A DNA stretch of 64,000 nucleotides from Streptomyces luteolifulvus. Its GTDB lineage: Bacteria; Actinomycetota; Actinomycetes; Streptomycetales; Streptomycetaceae. Position 1 is the stretch's first letter. Every line of letters begins with the position of its first letter. Positions 52,649 through 61,231 of the stretch are shown here, piece by piece. The position numbers were made by a program, and so were the translations under genes. The notes under the pieces were generated by a model. That model did not search any database and was not told the origin of the DNA. It saw nothing but the letters and a program-made list of their open reading frames with translations. The stretch covers positions 124,001 to 188,000 of the forward strand of contig NZ_VZRB01000013.1 of assembly GCF_008806595.1 (NCBI RefSeq). Direction: 5' to 3'.

Positions 52649-54162
52649 AGACCGCGGACGACTGTGCCGACGTGGCGGTGATAGGCGGCGGGATGGCCGG
52701 CATGGCCACGGCGCTGAGGTTGCAGACGGCGGGACTGTCCACCGTCGTGCTGGAGGCGCACGGCCACGCGGGCGGATGCGCCGGGTACTACAGAAAGCGC
52801 GGATTCTCCTTCGACGTCGGCGCGACCACGCTCGTCGACTTCGGGCCCGGCGGTGTGGGCGGCGAACTCCTCGACAGCGTGGGGCTGGGACCACTGGAGG
52901 CGCAGGAACTCACCGGCTACACGGCATTTCTGCCGGACCGTCAGGTGGTGCTGTACCGCGACCGTGCCGCCTGGCAGGCCGAACGGCTGCGCACGCTGGG
53001 CGACAGCGAGAACCACCGCCGGTTCTGGGCCCAGCTCGACCGGCTGGCACACACCTTCTGGCGCGCCAGCCGGGCGGGCGTACGGCTGCCCGTCCGAGGC
53101 CCCGCCGACGCTCTCCACGATCTGCGGGCGGTCGGGGCCAGTGGCGTCCTGCACGCCCGGCACCTGAACCGGACCCTGGGCGACGCCCTGCGCGCCCACT
53201 CGCTGCGCGGGGACACCGCGCTGGTCGCGCTGCTCGGCATGCTCGTCGAGGACACCCTGCACACCGGTGTCGACGACGCGCCCCTGATCAACGGGGCGCT
53301 CGGGGTGACCATCCGGGGCGCGGGTCTCAGCCGGCACACCGGCGGCATGCATGGATTCTGGCGCGTCCTGGTCGCGCACTACCGCGGTATGGGCGGTTCG
53401 CTGCGGGTCGGCTGGCCTGTCTCGCGCGTCGACGGCGCCCCGGGCGCCTACCGGCTGACCACCCGTCGGGGAACCGTCCACGCCCGTCGGCTCGTCTGCG
53501 CGGTCCCCGCCGCCACCACGGCGACGATCTGCGCGGGACTCCCGGTCGCCCGCCGGCTGCGGAGATACCTGGAACGGGACGCGGACGCGCTCGGCGGCGC
53601 GACCGTCGTCTTCCTCGGCGTCCCCGAATCCGAAGTGGCCGGGCAGGACCTCACCCACCATCAACTGCTGCAGTCGTACGACCGTCCCCTCGGCGACGGC
53701 AACAACATGTTCGTCTCCGTCTCCGCACCGGGCGACACCGTCAGCGCACCACCCGGCCACCGTGCGGTGATGATCTCCACGCACACCGACCTCGCCGACT
53801 GGCGCGACCTGGACCCGCAGGCGTACGCACAACGCAAGAAGGAAGCCGGCGAACGGCTCGTCGGCTGGGCCCGGCGCGCGTACCCGCGCCTCGGAGAACG
53901 CGCCGTGATCGCCCAGACCGGAACGCCCCGCAGCTACGAGCGGTTCGGCTTCCGCCCGCACGGAGCGGTCGGCGGAGTGCGGCAACGGCTGCGCAACACC
54001 AACCAGCACGCCGTTCCGCACGATCTCGGCGGTCCGGGGCTGTGGCTCGTCGGCGACTCCACCTGGCCGGGCCTCGGCACGGTCGCCTGCGTCCTGGGCA
54101 GCCGCATCGTCGCCGAGGGCGTGGTCAAGGAGACCCGGAAGGAAAGAGGAGGAACCCGATGA
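52630..54162 (+). CDS. Phytoene-desaturase/CrtI-like FAD oxidoreductase
   Basis: This 510-residue protein has the FAD-binding motif VAVIGGGMAGMATALRLQTAG near residue 15, followed by VVLEAHGHAGGCAGYYRKRG, which is typical of CrtI, CrtO and retinol-saturase-like enzymes. The C-terminal FAD segment is LWLVGDSTWPGLGTVACVLG. No Shine-Dalgarno sequence precedes the ATG, which sits within a palindrome; translation may be leaderless. It overlaps the desaturase gene by 4 bases. Neither a phytoene synthase nor other carotenoid genes are nearby, so the substrate may not be phytoene. Confidence 0.83.
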   Translation: MFRTNVQTADDCADVAVIGGGMAGMATALRLQTAGLSTVVLEAHGHAGGCAGYYRKRGFSFDVGATTLVDFGPGGVGGELLDSVGLGPLEAQELTGYTAFLPDRQVVLYRDRAAWQAERLRTLGDSENHRRFWAQLDRLAHTFWRASRAGVRLPVRGPADALHDLRAVGASGVLHARHLNRTLGDALRAHSLRGDTALVALLGMLVEDTLHTGVDDAPLINGALGVTIRGAGLSRHTGGMHGFWRVLVAHYRGMGGSLRVGWPVSRVDGAPGAYRLTTRRGTVHARRLVCAVPAATTATICAGLPVARRLRRYLERDADALGGATVVFLGVPESEVAGQDLTHHQLLQSYDRPLGDGNNMFVSVSAPGDTVSAPPGHRAVMISTHTDLADWRDLDPQAYAQRKKEAGERLVGWARRAYPRLGERAVIAQTGTPRSYERFGFRPHGAVGGVRQRLRNTNQHAVPHDLGGPGLWLVGDSTWPGLGTVACVLGSRIVAEGVVKETRKERGGTR

Positions 54163-55016
54163 CGCCGCCCGACCCGGCCCCCGGCTTCCGGCCGGCCGAG
54201 GAACCCCGCAGGGCCGACGGGCCCCCCGCTCCCGGCCTGCCCACCCTCGCGGAGCTCGGTGAGGACCTGCTCGTCACCACCCGCAGGCAGCGGATCCTCG
54301 CACTGGCCCGGCCCGCGATCGGAGTGCTCTGCTTCGCGGGTGCGATGTGGCTCGGCTGGTGGTGGCTGACTCCCGTCATCGTCTTCGGCGTCTTCGTCGC
54401 CGTCGTCACCGTCACCCACGACGTGGTGCACCGCACGATCGGCCTGTCGCCGCGCGCCACCGACTGGGCGCTGTTCGCGACGGGACTGGTCCTGCTGGAG
54501 AGCGGGCACGCCTACCGGGCCACGCACACCCAGCACCACCGGCTCTTCCCGCACCCCGACGACCCGGAGGGCTACCCCGCCGAACTGTCCCTGCTCGGCG
54601 CGGTCTGCTACGGCCCCGTCTTCCTCGTACGCCTGTGGCTGTGGTCCTACCGGCGCGGCCGGGACCGCCGCTGGCTCCTCGCGGAGGCCGCCGCCCCCCT
54701 CGCCGCGCTGGCCGGAGGAGTGCTGCTCCTGCCGTACACACCGGGGCTGCTGCTCTATACGGTGATGGCGATCGTCGGGAGCTGGGTGTACCCGCTCCTG
54801 ACGGTGTATCTGCCGCACCACGACTACGGAGACACCCCGTTGACGCAGACCCGCACCCTGCGCGGAAGGATCGTCCCAGCGGTCTTCCTGGAGCTCACCT
54901 ACCACCTGGAGCACCATCTCTACCCGCGTGTGCCCAGCCACCACCTGCCCGAACTCGCGCGCCGGCTCGAAGGCCACTTCGCCGCCCACGGAGTACGGCC
55001 GGTGCGCGTTGTCTGA
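54159..55016 (+). CDS. Membrane fatty-acid desaturase / carotenoid hydroxylase-like protein
   Basis: This 285-residue integral membrane di-iron protein has the three His boxes HDVVH (near residue 88), HTQHH (near 125) and HLEHHLYP (near 250), and four to five hydrophobic segments. The pattern HxxxH / HxxHH / HxxHH fits fatty-acid desaturases and CrtW/CrtR-type carotenoid oxygenases. AGAGGAGG precedes the ATG, which overlaps the CrtI-like stop. With the CrtI-like partner it probably acts on the same polyene or lipid. Confidence 0.85.
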   Translation: MTPPDPAPGFRPAEEPRRADGPPAPGLPTLAELGEDLLVTTRRQRILALARPAIGVLCFAGAMWLGWWWLTPVIVFGVFVAVVTVTHDVVHRTIGLSPRATDWALFATGLVLLESGHAYRATHTQHHRLFPHPDDPEGYPAELSLLGAVCYGPVFLVRLWLWSYRRGRDRRWLLAEAAAPLAALAGGVLLLPYTPGLLLYTVMAIVGSWVYPLLTVYLPHHDYGDTPLTQTRTLRGRIVPAVFLELTYHLEHHLYPRVPSHHLPELARRLEGHFAAHGVRPVRVV

Positions 55017-55614
55017 CACCCGTGACCGTGTCCTCGACGCCACCCTCGCCTGCCTGGTGCGCAACGGACACGGCGGAACCACCGCGCGGGCGATAGCGCA
55101 GACCGGAGGCTTCGCGCCCGGGGTGATCTACTACCACTTCTCGGACCTGGACGACCTCCTGGTCGCGGCGCTGGCACGGACCAGCGGCTCCCGCATCGAC
55201 CGTTACCGCACCGAACTGTCCGGCACCGACCGTGCCGTGCCCCTGGTCGCGCGGCTGCGGGAGCTGTACGACGAGGACACCGAGACCGGGCACATCGCCG
55301 CCGTCCAGGAGCTGTACTCCGGAGCCAGGCCCGGGTCACGGCTGGCCGCCCAGCTGGCCGAGGAGACCCGGAACTGGGAGCAGCTGTCCGAGGAACTGCT
55401 CACCGTCCTCCTGCGCGGCAAGCCGCTCGCGTCCCTGGTCCGTGTGCGCGTCCTGGCCGGTGCGGCGGTGGCGTTCTACCTCGGCATGGAGACCCTCACC
55501 CACCTCGACGGCGACCGCTCCCGCCCGGACACCCTCTTCGACCAGGCGGCCCGCCTCGCAGCGGTCTTCGACCGCGTCCCGCGCCTCAACAGGCGCTCAC
55601 GCAGGCTGCGTTGA
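55009..55614 (+). CDS. TetR-family regulator of the CrtI-like/desaturase genes
   Basis: This 201-residue protein has the TetR helix-turn-helix at residues 5-52 (LDATLACLVRNGHGGTTARA, then IAQTGGFAPGVIYYHF). The ligand domain is helical with no motif of note. The TTG at 55009 is the only start that keeps the full DNA-binding domain; it overlaps the upstream stop by 8 bases, so it is coupled. It likely represses its own operon through the palindromes at 52622-52648. Confidence 0.87.
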   Translation: MSDTRDRVLDATLACLVRNGHGGTTARAIAQTGGFAPGVIYYHFSDLDDLLVAALARTSGSRIDRYRTELSGTDRAVPLVARLRELYDEDTETGHIAAVQELYSGARPGSRLAAQLAEETRNWEQLSEELLTVLLRGKPLASLVRVRVLAGAAVAFYLGMETLTHLDGDRSRPDTLFDQAARLAAVFDRVPRLNRRSRRLR

Positions 55615-55666
55615 GACGCGGACGGCTTCTCCGTGTCCGGGCGACCGCCCCGGCCCGGCCGGACGG

Positions 55667-55696
55667 TTAGGGGGATCCGGGGCGCGCCTTAGGGGG
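55667..55696. promoter_or_regulatory. TTAGGGGG direct repeat, candidate LAL-regulator site
   Basis: TTAGGGGG occurs at 55667-55674 and 55689-55696, 22 bp apart (two helical turns), about 100 bases upstream of the aminomutase gene. LAL regulators of macrolide and polyene clusters bind CTAGGGAxxTCCC-like sequences with a TAGGG core. The linked LAL gene is the likely binder. Confidence 0.55.
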
Positions 55697-55794
55697 CAAT
55701 GGCGGTGCGCTGCGTCGGTGTGGCTGGTTTGGCTGGGGATCGCCTGCCCTGTCATCGCGGGGACATGATCACCAGACATCAGGAGGGTCTCCTC

Positions 55795-57369
55795 ATGACG
55801 CTCACCATCAAAGCCAACCAGTGGATCACCCTGGAACAGCTGGACGCCGCGGCGGCCGGGGCCGTCCCGGTCGAGCTCGACACCGAGGTGTGGCAGCGGG
55901 TCCGCACCTCGCGCGAGACCCTGGAGAAGTTCGTCGAGAACGACCGGGTCATCTACGGCGTGAACACCAGCATGGGCGGCTTCGTCGACTGGCTCGTGCC
56001 CGTGACGATGGCCCAGGAGCTGCAGGAGAACCTGATCAACGCGGTGGCGACCAACGTCGGTCAGTACCTCGACGACCGTACGGTCCGCGCCATCATGCTC
56101 TCCCGGATCGTCTCGCTGGCCCGGGGCAACTCGGCCATCTCCCCCGCGAACCTGGAGAAGCTGATACAGATCCACAACGCGGGCATCGCCCCCTGTGTGC
56201 CGGAGAAGGGCTCGCTGGGCACCAGCGGCGACCTCGGACCGCTCGCCGCCATCGCCCTGGTGGGCATCGGCCAGTGGAAGGCCCGGCTGGAAGGGGAGGT
56301 GATGCCGGGGGCGGACGCCCTGGCCAAGGCCGGCATCGAGCCGATGACGCTCAGCTTCAAGGAGGGCCTGGCGCTGATCAACGGCACGTCCGGCATGGTC
56401 GGCCTCGGCAGCCTCGTCTTCGCCCGGGCCCGCAAGCTGCTCGACGCCTACCTGATGGTGTCGGCGCTGTCGGTGGAGGGTCTGCGGGGCATGACCAAGC
56501 CGTTCGACCCCCGGGTGCACGAACTCAAGCCGCACCGGGGCCAGCGGGAGATCGCCAAGCGGCTCTGGGACGTCCTCAAGGACTCGGCCATGGCGGTCAA
56601 TGAACTCGACACCGAGACCACGCTCGCCGGTGAGATGGAGGACTCGGCCAAGCACGCCTCGCAGCCCATCGAGGACGCCTACTCGATCCGCTGCACCCCG
56701 CAGATCCTCGGCCCCGTCCTGGACAACATGACGCAGGTCGCCAGGACCCTGGAGGACGAGCTCAACTCCTCCAACGACAACCCGCTGGTGGTGCCGGAGG
56801 AGAACGACGTCTTCCACAACGGCCACTTCCACGGCCAGTACGTCTCCATGGCCATGGACCACCTGGTCATCTCGCTGGCCACCATGACCAACCTGGCCAA
56901 CCGCCGCATCGACCGCTTCCTGGACAAGAGCAACAGCAACGGCCTGCCCGCCTTCCTGTGCCGGGAGAACCCGGGCCTGCGTCTCGGGCTCATGGGCGGC
57001 CAGTTCATGACGGCGTCCCTGACCGCCGAGACCAGGGCCATGGCGATGCCCATGTCCATCCAGTCGCTGACCAGCACCGGCGACTTCCAGGACATCGTGT
57101 CCTTCGGCTTCGTGGCCGCGCGCAAGGCCCGCGAGGCACTGGACAACGCCACGTACGTCGTCGCGTTCGAGCTGCTGTGCGCGTGCCAGGCGGTCGACAT
57201 CCGGGGCGGCGCCGACGCCCTGTCGAGCGGCACGCGGCAGCTGTACGAGCGGACCCGAAAGCTGGTGCCGTACCTCGACCGGGACGTCACCATCACCGAC
57301 TACGTCGAGGCCATCGCCCGCGAGATCCTGGGCGAGCGGCCCGTCGCCGAAGCAGAGGCGCTGCGGTGA
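55795..57369 (+). CDS. Phenylalanine 2,3-aminomutase-like MIO enzyme
   Basis: This 524-residue protein belongs to the aromatic ammonia-lyase/aminomutase family. The self-forming MIO cofactor comes from T143-S144-G145 in KGSLGTSGDLGPLAA; TSG instead of the usual ASG is a mark of AdmH-type phenylalanine aminomutases as I recall them. The substrate loop VIYGVNTSMGGFVDW near residue 50 and IEDAYSIRCTPQILGP near residue 285 also fit that group. It would make beta-phenylalanine as a polyketide starter. GGAGGG precedes the ATG. The stop overlaps the acyltransferase GTG. A lyase or a tyrosine mutase is the alternative. Confidence 0.87.
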   Translation: MTLTIKANQWITLEQLDAAAAGAVPVELDTEVWQRVRTSRETLEKFVENDRVIYGVNTSMGGFVDWLVPVTMAQELQENLINAVATNVGQYLDDRTVRAIMLSRIVSLARGNSAISPANLEKLIQIHNAGIAPCVPEKGSLGTSGDLGPLAAIALVGIGQWKARLEGEVMPGADALAKAGIEPMTLSFKEGLALINGTSGMVGLGSLVFARARKLLDAYLMVSALSVEGLRGMTKPFDPRVHELKPHRGQREIAKRLWDVLKDSAMAVNELDTETTLAGEMEDSAKHASQPIEDAYSIRCTPQILGPVLDNMTQVARTLEDELNSSNDNPLVVPEENDVFHNGHFHGQYVSMAMDHLVISLATMTNLANRRIDRFLDKSNSNGLPAFLCRENPGLRLGLMGGQFMTASLTAETRAMAMPMSIQSLTSTGDFQDIVSFGFVAARKAREALDNATYVVAFELLCACQAVDIRGGADALSSGTRQLYERTRKLVPYLDRDVTITDYVEAIAREILGERPVAEAEALR

Positions 57370-59609
57370 GCGCCGCCGACCCGGCGACCGCGGTCGTCTT
57401 CCCCGGCATCAGGCCGAGCCCGTTCTCCGACCTCGGCAAGTTCCTGCTGATCAATCCGGTGGCGCGCCGGCTCACCGAGATCGCCGACGACACGCTCGGC
57501 TGCTCGACCCTCGACCGCTACCGCCAGGCGGACGACGACTACTCCGTCGGCGAACGGGTCTCCTTCCTCGTCACCTGTCTGGCGCTGGCGCACTGGGCCG
57601 AGGACGCCCTCGACCTCAGACCCCGCCTGTGCGCAGGCGCGAGCTTCGGCGGCACGCCCGCGGCCGTGTACGCCGGAGCCCTCGACTTCGCCGAGGCGGT
57701 CCGGCTGACCGCCGGGTGGAACGACTGCGTCGAGCAGTACTTCGCCCGGGAGCACGGCGACGTGGTCACCCTGTCGTTCGCGCGCACCCCCGAACCCCGG
57801 CTCGCGGAGATCCTCGGGGAGTTGGACGAGGCGGGTGAGTGGTACGAGATCGCCTGCCATGTCGACGACGACTTCTGGATGCTGTCGCTGCGCGAACACC
57901 GGCTCGACTGGCTGCGGACCACCCTGCGCGCCGGGGGAGGCCTGCCGATGTACACGATGCGTCCGCCGATGCACGCCTCGGTGTTCGCCCCGCTGCGGGA
58001 CATCATCGAGCGGGAACTCGTCGACAAGCTCGACCTCCGCGACCCGCAGCTGCCGATCGTCAGCGACCACGACGGAACCGTCGTCGACACGGCGTCAGGC
58101 GTACGGCGGCTGCTGCTGGACGGTGTCGTACGGACCGTGCAGTGGCCCACGGCGATGGCCACCCTCGCCCACCACGGCGTCGAACGCCTGGCGGTCTCCG
58201 GGCCGGACGGGCTGTGGGGCCGCGTGGACTGTGTCCGCACCAGGTTCGACGTGGTGCCCCTGACCCCCGCGATCGCGCTGCGCCCCCGGCCCACCACAAC
58301 CACCCCCCGGCCCGCCTCAGCTGGCGATGTCCTCGCGGCCCGCGGACAACAGGGTGTCCGCGTCGGTGAGATCGTTCTGCTGGGGTCCGCCACCGTGCTC
58401 GCGCAGTTCGTACACCGCGAGCAGATCGGTGCGCCGGGTGATTCCGAGCTTGCGGTAGACCCGCGTGAGGTGCTGCTCGACCGTGCTCACCGTGATGTAC
58501 AGCATCTGGCTGATCTCACGGTTGGTGTGCCCGAGCGCGGCGAGCTCCGCCACCCGGCGCTCCGCCTCGCTGAGCACCTGACGCGTCTGGTGGTCCTCCT
58601 GGCGCCAGCCCGCCTGCGCGGCTGTGCGCTGGTCGGCGCCGCCCTCCTCGTCGGCGGGCAGCCCCGGCGCGAGACAGGCCCGGGTCACCTGGGTGGCGCG
58701 GCGCGCCAGCAGCCGGGCCTGGTCGCACTCGCCGAGCTTCTGATGCGCCAGGCTGAAGTCGTTGAGCGCCCTGGCCAGCTCCAGCCTGTCCTGGGCCGCC
58801 GTCAGGAACTCCACGCTCTGCCGCAACAGGGCCGGACGCTGGGCCGGTTCGCTGGCCGCGGCCAGCACCCGCAGCGAGATGCCCCGGATCCGGATGTCCG
58901 CCGACCGCGCCCGCTCCAGCTGCTGCCGGACCAGTTCGCGGGCTTCGCCGGTGTGGCCGAGCTCCAGGTTCACCTGGGCCAGGTTGCCGCGCCACGGGTT
59001 GAGCGCCGGCAGGTCGACCTCCCACTCGCGCATGAGCCTGCCGCACAGCTGGAAGTCGCCGCCCGCGGCAAGCGCCTGGTCGGTGGCGAGGAAGAAGCGG
59101 CCCCGCGCCTCCAGGTAGTACAGCCCGAGGAACGTCTCGAACATGGCGTCCGGTACGGGCTGCCGCAGCACCTGGGCGGCCGCGTCGTAGTCGCCGAGGC
59201 AGGTGCGGGCGGCGACCAGCGTGGCGCGCGGCAGTCCGATGAGGATGCCCCAGGCCTTGGCCGGCAGGAGCTGGAGCGCACGCTCCGCCTGCTGCACGGC
59301 GGTGGCCAGGTCACCGAGCCTGAGCGCGATGCTCGCGCTGATGCCGCTGAGCACCGCCTGCCAGGTGACGTCGCCGAACCGGGCCGCCTCCTGGGTGAGC
59401 CGCTCGCACCACGACCGCGCCAGCTTCGGCTTGCTGCCGCACCGCAGGGCGAGCAGCGCGCCCGCCACCACCTCCAGGGGCGTGTCCCCGACATGACAGC
59501 TCTGAAGGATGTGCTGCGCGGACGTCGTGGCCGTGTCGCTGCCGCCCCGGACCCAGAACGTCGTCATCCGGTCCACGGCATGGGCCCAGGTGCCCCGGCG
59601 CGCCGATGA
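57366..59609 (+). CDS. VinK-like ACP acyltransferase with a run-on reading frame
   Basis: The first 315 residues form an acyltransferase of the malonyl-CoA:ACP type (VFPGIRPSPFSDLGKF, nucleophile S93 in CAGASFGGTPA, PPMHASVFAPLRD with the catalytic His). VinK and its relatives move an aminoacyl or dipeptidyl group between carrier proteins in macrolactam pathways. The domain ends near 58310, but no stop follows: the literal frame runs to 59609, antisense to 1.29 kb of the LAL gene, giving 747 residues. The extension has no family resemblance and is probably not genuine. A frameshift near the C-run at 58302-58307 or natural read-through would explain it. The gene starts in the aminomutase stop (GTGA). 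Confidence 0.65.
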   Translation: MSAADPATAVVFPGIRPSPFSDLGKFLLINPVARRLTEIADDTLGCSTLDRYRQADDDYSVGERVSFLVTCLALAHWAEDALDLRPRLCAGASFGGTPAAVYAGALDFAEAVRLTAGWNDCVEQYFAREHGDVVTLSFARTPEPRLAEILGELDEAGEWYEIACHVDDDFWMLSLREHRLDWLRTTLRAGGGLPMYTMRPPMHASVFAPLRDIIERELVDKLDLRDPQLPIVSDHDGTVVDTASGVRRLLLDGVVRTVQWPTAMATLAHHGVERLAVSGPDGLWGRVDCVRTRFDVVPLTPAIALRPRPTTTTPRPASAGDVLAARGQQGVRVGEIVLLGSATVLAQFVHREQIGAPGDSELAVDPREVLLDRAHRDVQHLADLTVGVPERGELRHPALRLAEHLTRLVVLLAPARLRGCALVGAALLVGGQPRRETGPGHLGGAARQQPGLVALAELLMRQAEVVERPGQLQPVLGRRQELHALPQQGRTLGRFAGRGQHPQRDAPDPDVRRPRPLQLLPDQFAGFAGVAELQVHLGQVAAPRVERRQVDLPLAHEPAAQLEVAARGKRLVGGEEEAAPRLQVVQPEERLEHGVRYGLPQHLGGRVVVAEAGAGGDQRGARQSDEDAPGLGRQELERTLRLLHGGGQVTEPERDARADAAEHRLPGDVAEPGRLLGEPLAPRPRQLRLAAAPQGEQRARHHLQGRVPDMTALKDVLRGRRGRVAAAPDPERRHPVHGMGPGAPARR

Positions 59610-61160
59610 ACGGGCGCCGTCGGTGCCGGCCTTCAGCCGGCGGTCGGAGCCGAAGTACCAGTGGAACGTGGCGGACAGCTCCGCGGCGCTGCGCGGATCG
59701 AGCCCGTCCGGTGCCTCGGTCAGCACGGCCGCCGCACGCGTCGCCGCCTCGACCTCGCCGTGCCACAGCGAGTACCGCACCACCGCGACCGCGGCGGCGA
59801 CCGACAGCTGCCCCGCCTCCACGGCGCCGCGCAGCGACGGCAGATAGGTGGTGGCCACCGCCGAGTTCTTCCGCCACAGGACGCGCGTCAGGTCGTACAT
59901 GCTCGCGTGACGTTCCCGCGGGTCGCTGCTCGCGCCGACCGCCAGCTCCAGACAGCGCACCGCGGTGTCCGGGTCGCCCGCGGCCAGTGCGTGCTCGGAG
60001 GCGTCACGCAGCGCGGCCACCGCCCACGGCTCGGGCGCCTCGTCGGCGGCCAGCAGATGCCGGGCCACGTCGATCGCGGCCGTGCCCCGCTCGTACAGCA
60101 GTCGTGCCACCTGGGTGTGCAGGCCCGACCGCTCCCCGTACGGCATGCCGTCGAGGATCGCGGTCTCGGCACGCGGATGCCGGATCCGCGCGCCGAGCAG
60201 CATGCCGGAGTCCGCGAGGATACGGACGAGTTCCTCGGTGTCCTCCAGCCTGCTGCCCAGCAGTTGGGTGATCAGCGCCGGTGTCGAACGGCCGCCGAGG
60301 ACCGCGGCGGCGCGTGCCACGGACAGCAGTTCGGCGTCCCACCGGTACAGGCCGGCCAGGACGGCCTGCGCGAAGGCGAACCCGACCACGGGTCCGTCCC
60401 GGTCGGCGTCCTCGTCGGCGGCGAGCGCGCCCGCCCGGTCGTCCAGCGCGGCGTGCATCAGCATCGGGTTTCCGCCGGTGACCCGGTGGTATCCCTGGGC
60501 GAGCCGCGCGGGGTCCGGGACGCCCGCCTCCTTGGCGAGCAGGGTGGTGATGTCCTCGACCGACAGGGACGCCAGCCGGAGGTGGCTGTAGGGGTGGCGG
60601 GTCAGCTCGGCCCGGAACTCCGGGAGTGTGGGCTTGCCCCGGTGCCACTCGTTGAGGACGATCAGCAGCCGGGCGCTGACCATTCTGCGCTGCAGGGACA
60701 GCAGCAGTCTGAGCGACGGCCCGTCGGCGAACTGCACGTCGTCGACCGCGAGCACCACCGGCTGGTCCGCGCACAGGTCGAGGAGCAGGCCGCACAGTTC
60801 GCGGACCCTGGTGTCCGGAGTGCGGTACGGAGTCAGCTGGTTCGCTCCCCACGAAGCGGCCGACTCGTCCGGGATGCCGATGAGCCGTGTGGCGTGCTCC
60901 GGCAGCGACGCCGCCGGGCCGGCGCTGCGGAATAACTGGTCCACGACGCCCATCGGAAGTTTCCGCTCCGCCCTCGAACCGGTGGCGGTGAGCACCAGGG
61001 CGCCCGACTTCACCGCCTGCCGTGAGAACTCGTGCAGCAGATGTGTCTTGCCGCTGGCCAGGCCGCCCTCGACCAGGGCCAGTCTGCCGCTACCGCTCCT
61101 GCTCTCCGCAAGAAGTCCCCGCAATTGGGACAATGCTGCGTCGTAGCCCATTCTCGCCAT
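58317..61160 (-). CDS. LAL-type LuxR-family pathway regulator with a TTA codon
   Basis: This 947-residue regulator has an N-terminal AAA-like ATPase (Walker A GGLASGKTHL at residues 32-41, Walker B VVLAVDDVQFADG near residue 140), a long helical middle, and a C-terminal LuxR helix-turn-helix (LGHTNREISQMLYITVSTVE near residue 885). Large LAL regulators activate macrolide and macrolactam clusters. Leu76 is encoded by TTA (minus strand, 60935-60933), so translation depends on the bldA tRNA and would be delayed to development. It is the only TTA codon I found in the genes of this window. Confidence 0.92.
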   Translation of the reverse strand: MARMGYDAALSQLRGLLAESRSGSGRLALVEGGLASGKTHLLHEFSRQAVKSGALVLTATGSRAERKLPMGVVDQLFRSAGPAASLPEHATRLIGIPDESAASWGANQLTPYRTPDTRVRELCGLLLDLCADQPVVLAVDDVQFADGPSLRLLLSLQRRMVSARLLIVLNEWHRGKPTLPEFRAELTRHPYSHLRLASLSVEDITTLLAKEAGVPDPARLAQGYHRVTGGNPMLMHAALDDRAGALAADEDADRDGPVVGFAFAQAVLAGLYRWDAELLSVARAAAVLGGRSTPALITQLLGSRLEDTEELVRILADSGMLLGARIRHPRAETAILDGMPYGERSGLHTQVARLLYERGTAAIDVARHLLAADEAPEPWAVAALRDASEHALAAGDPDTAVRCLELAVGASSDPRERHASMYDLTRVLWRKNSAVATTYLPSLRGAVEAGQLSVAAAVAVVRYSLWHGEVEAATRAAAVLTEAPDGLDPRSAAELSATFHWYFGSDRRLKAGTDGARSSARRGTWAHAVDRMTTFWVRGGSDTATTSAQHILQSCHVGDTPLEVVAGALLALRCGSKPKLARSWCERLTQEAARFGDVTWQAVLSGISASIALRLGDLATAVQQAERALQLLPAKAWGILIGLPRATLVAARTCLGDYDAAAQVLRQPVPDAMFETFLGLYYLEARGRFFLATDQALAAGGDFQLCGRLMREWEVDLPALNPWRGNLAQVNLELGHTGEARELVRQQLERARSADIRIRGISLRVLAAASEPAQRPALLRQSVEFLTAAQDRLELARALNDFSLAHQKLGECDQARLLARRATQVTRACLAPGLPADEEGGADQRTAAQAGWRQEDHQTRQVLSEAERRVAELAALGHTNREISQMLYITVSTVEQHLTRVYRKLGITRRTDLLAVYELREHGGGPQQNDLTDADTLLSAGREDIAS

Positions 61161-61231
61161 CTGTGCCTACCCCCGAGCTCGGCCTTGTCCTGTGCTGAGC
61201 GAGACGGCGCGCCGAGTGGCGCGCGCCCCGT

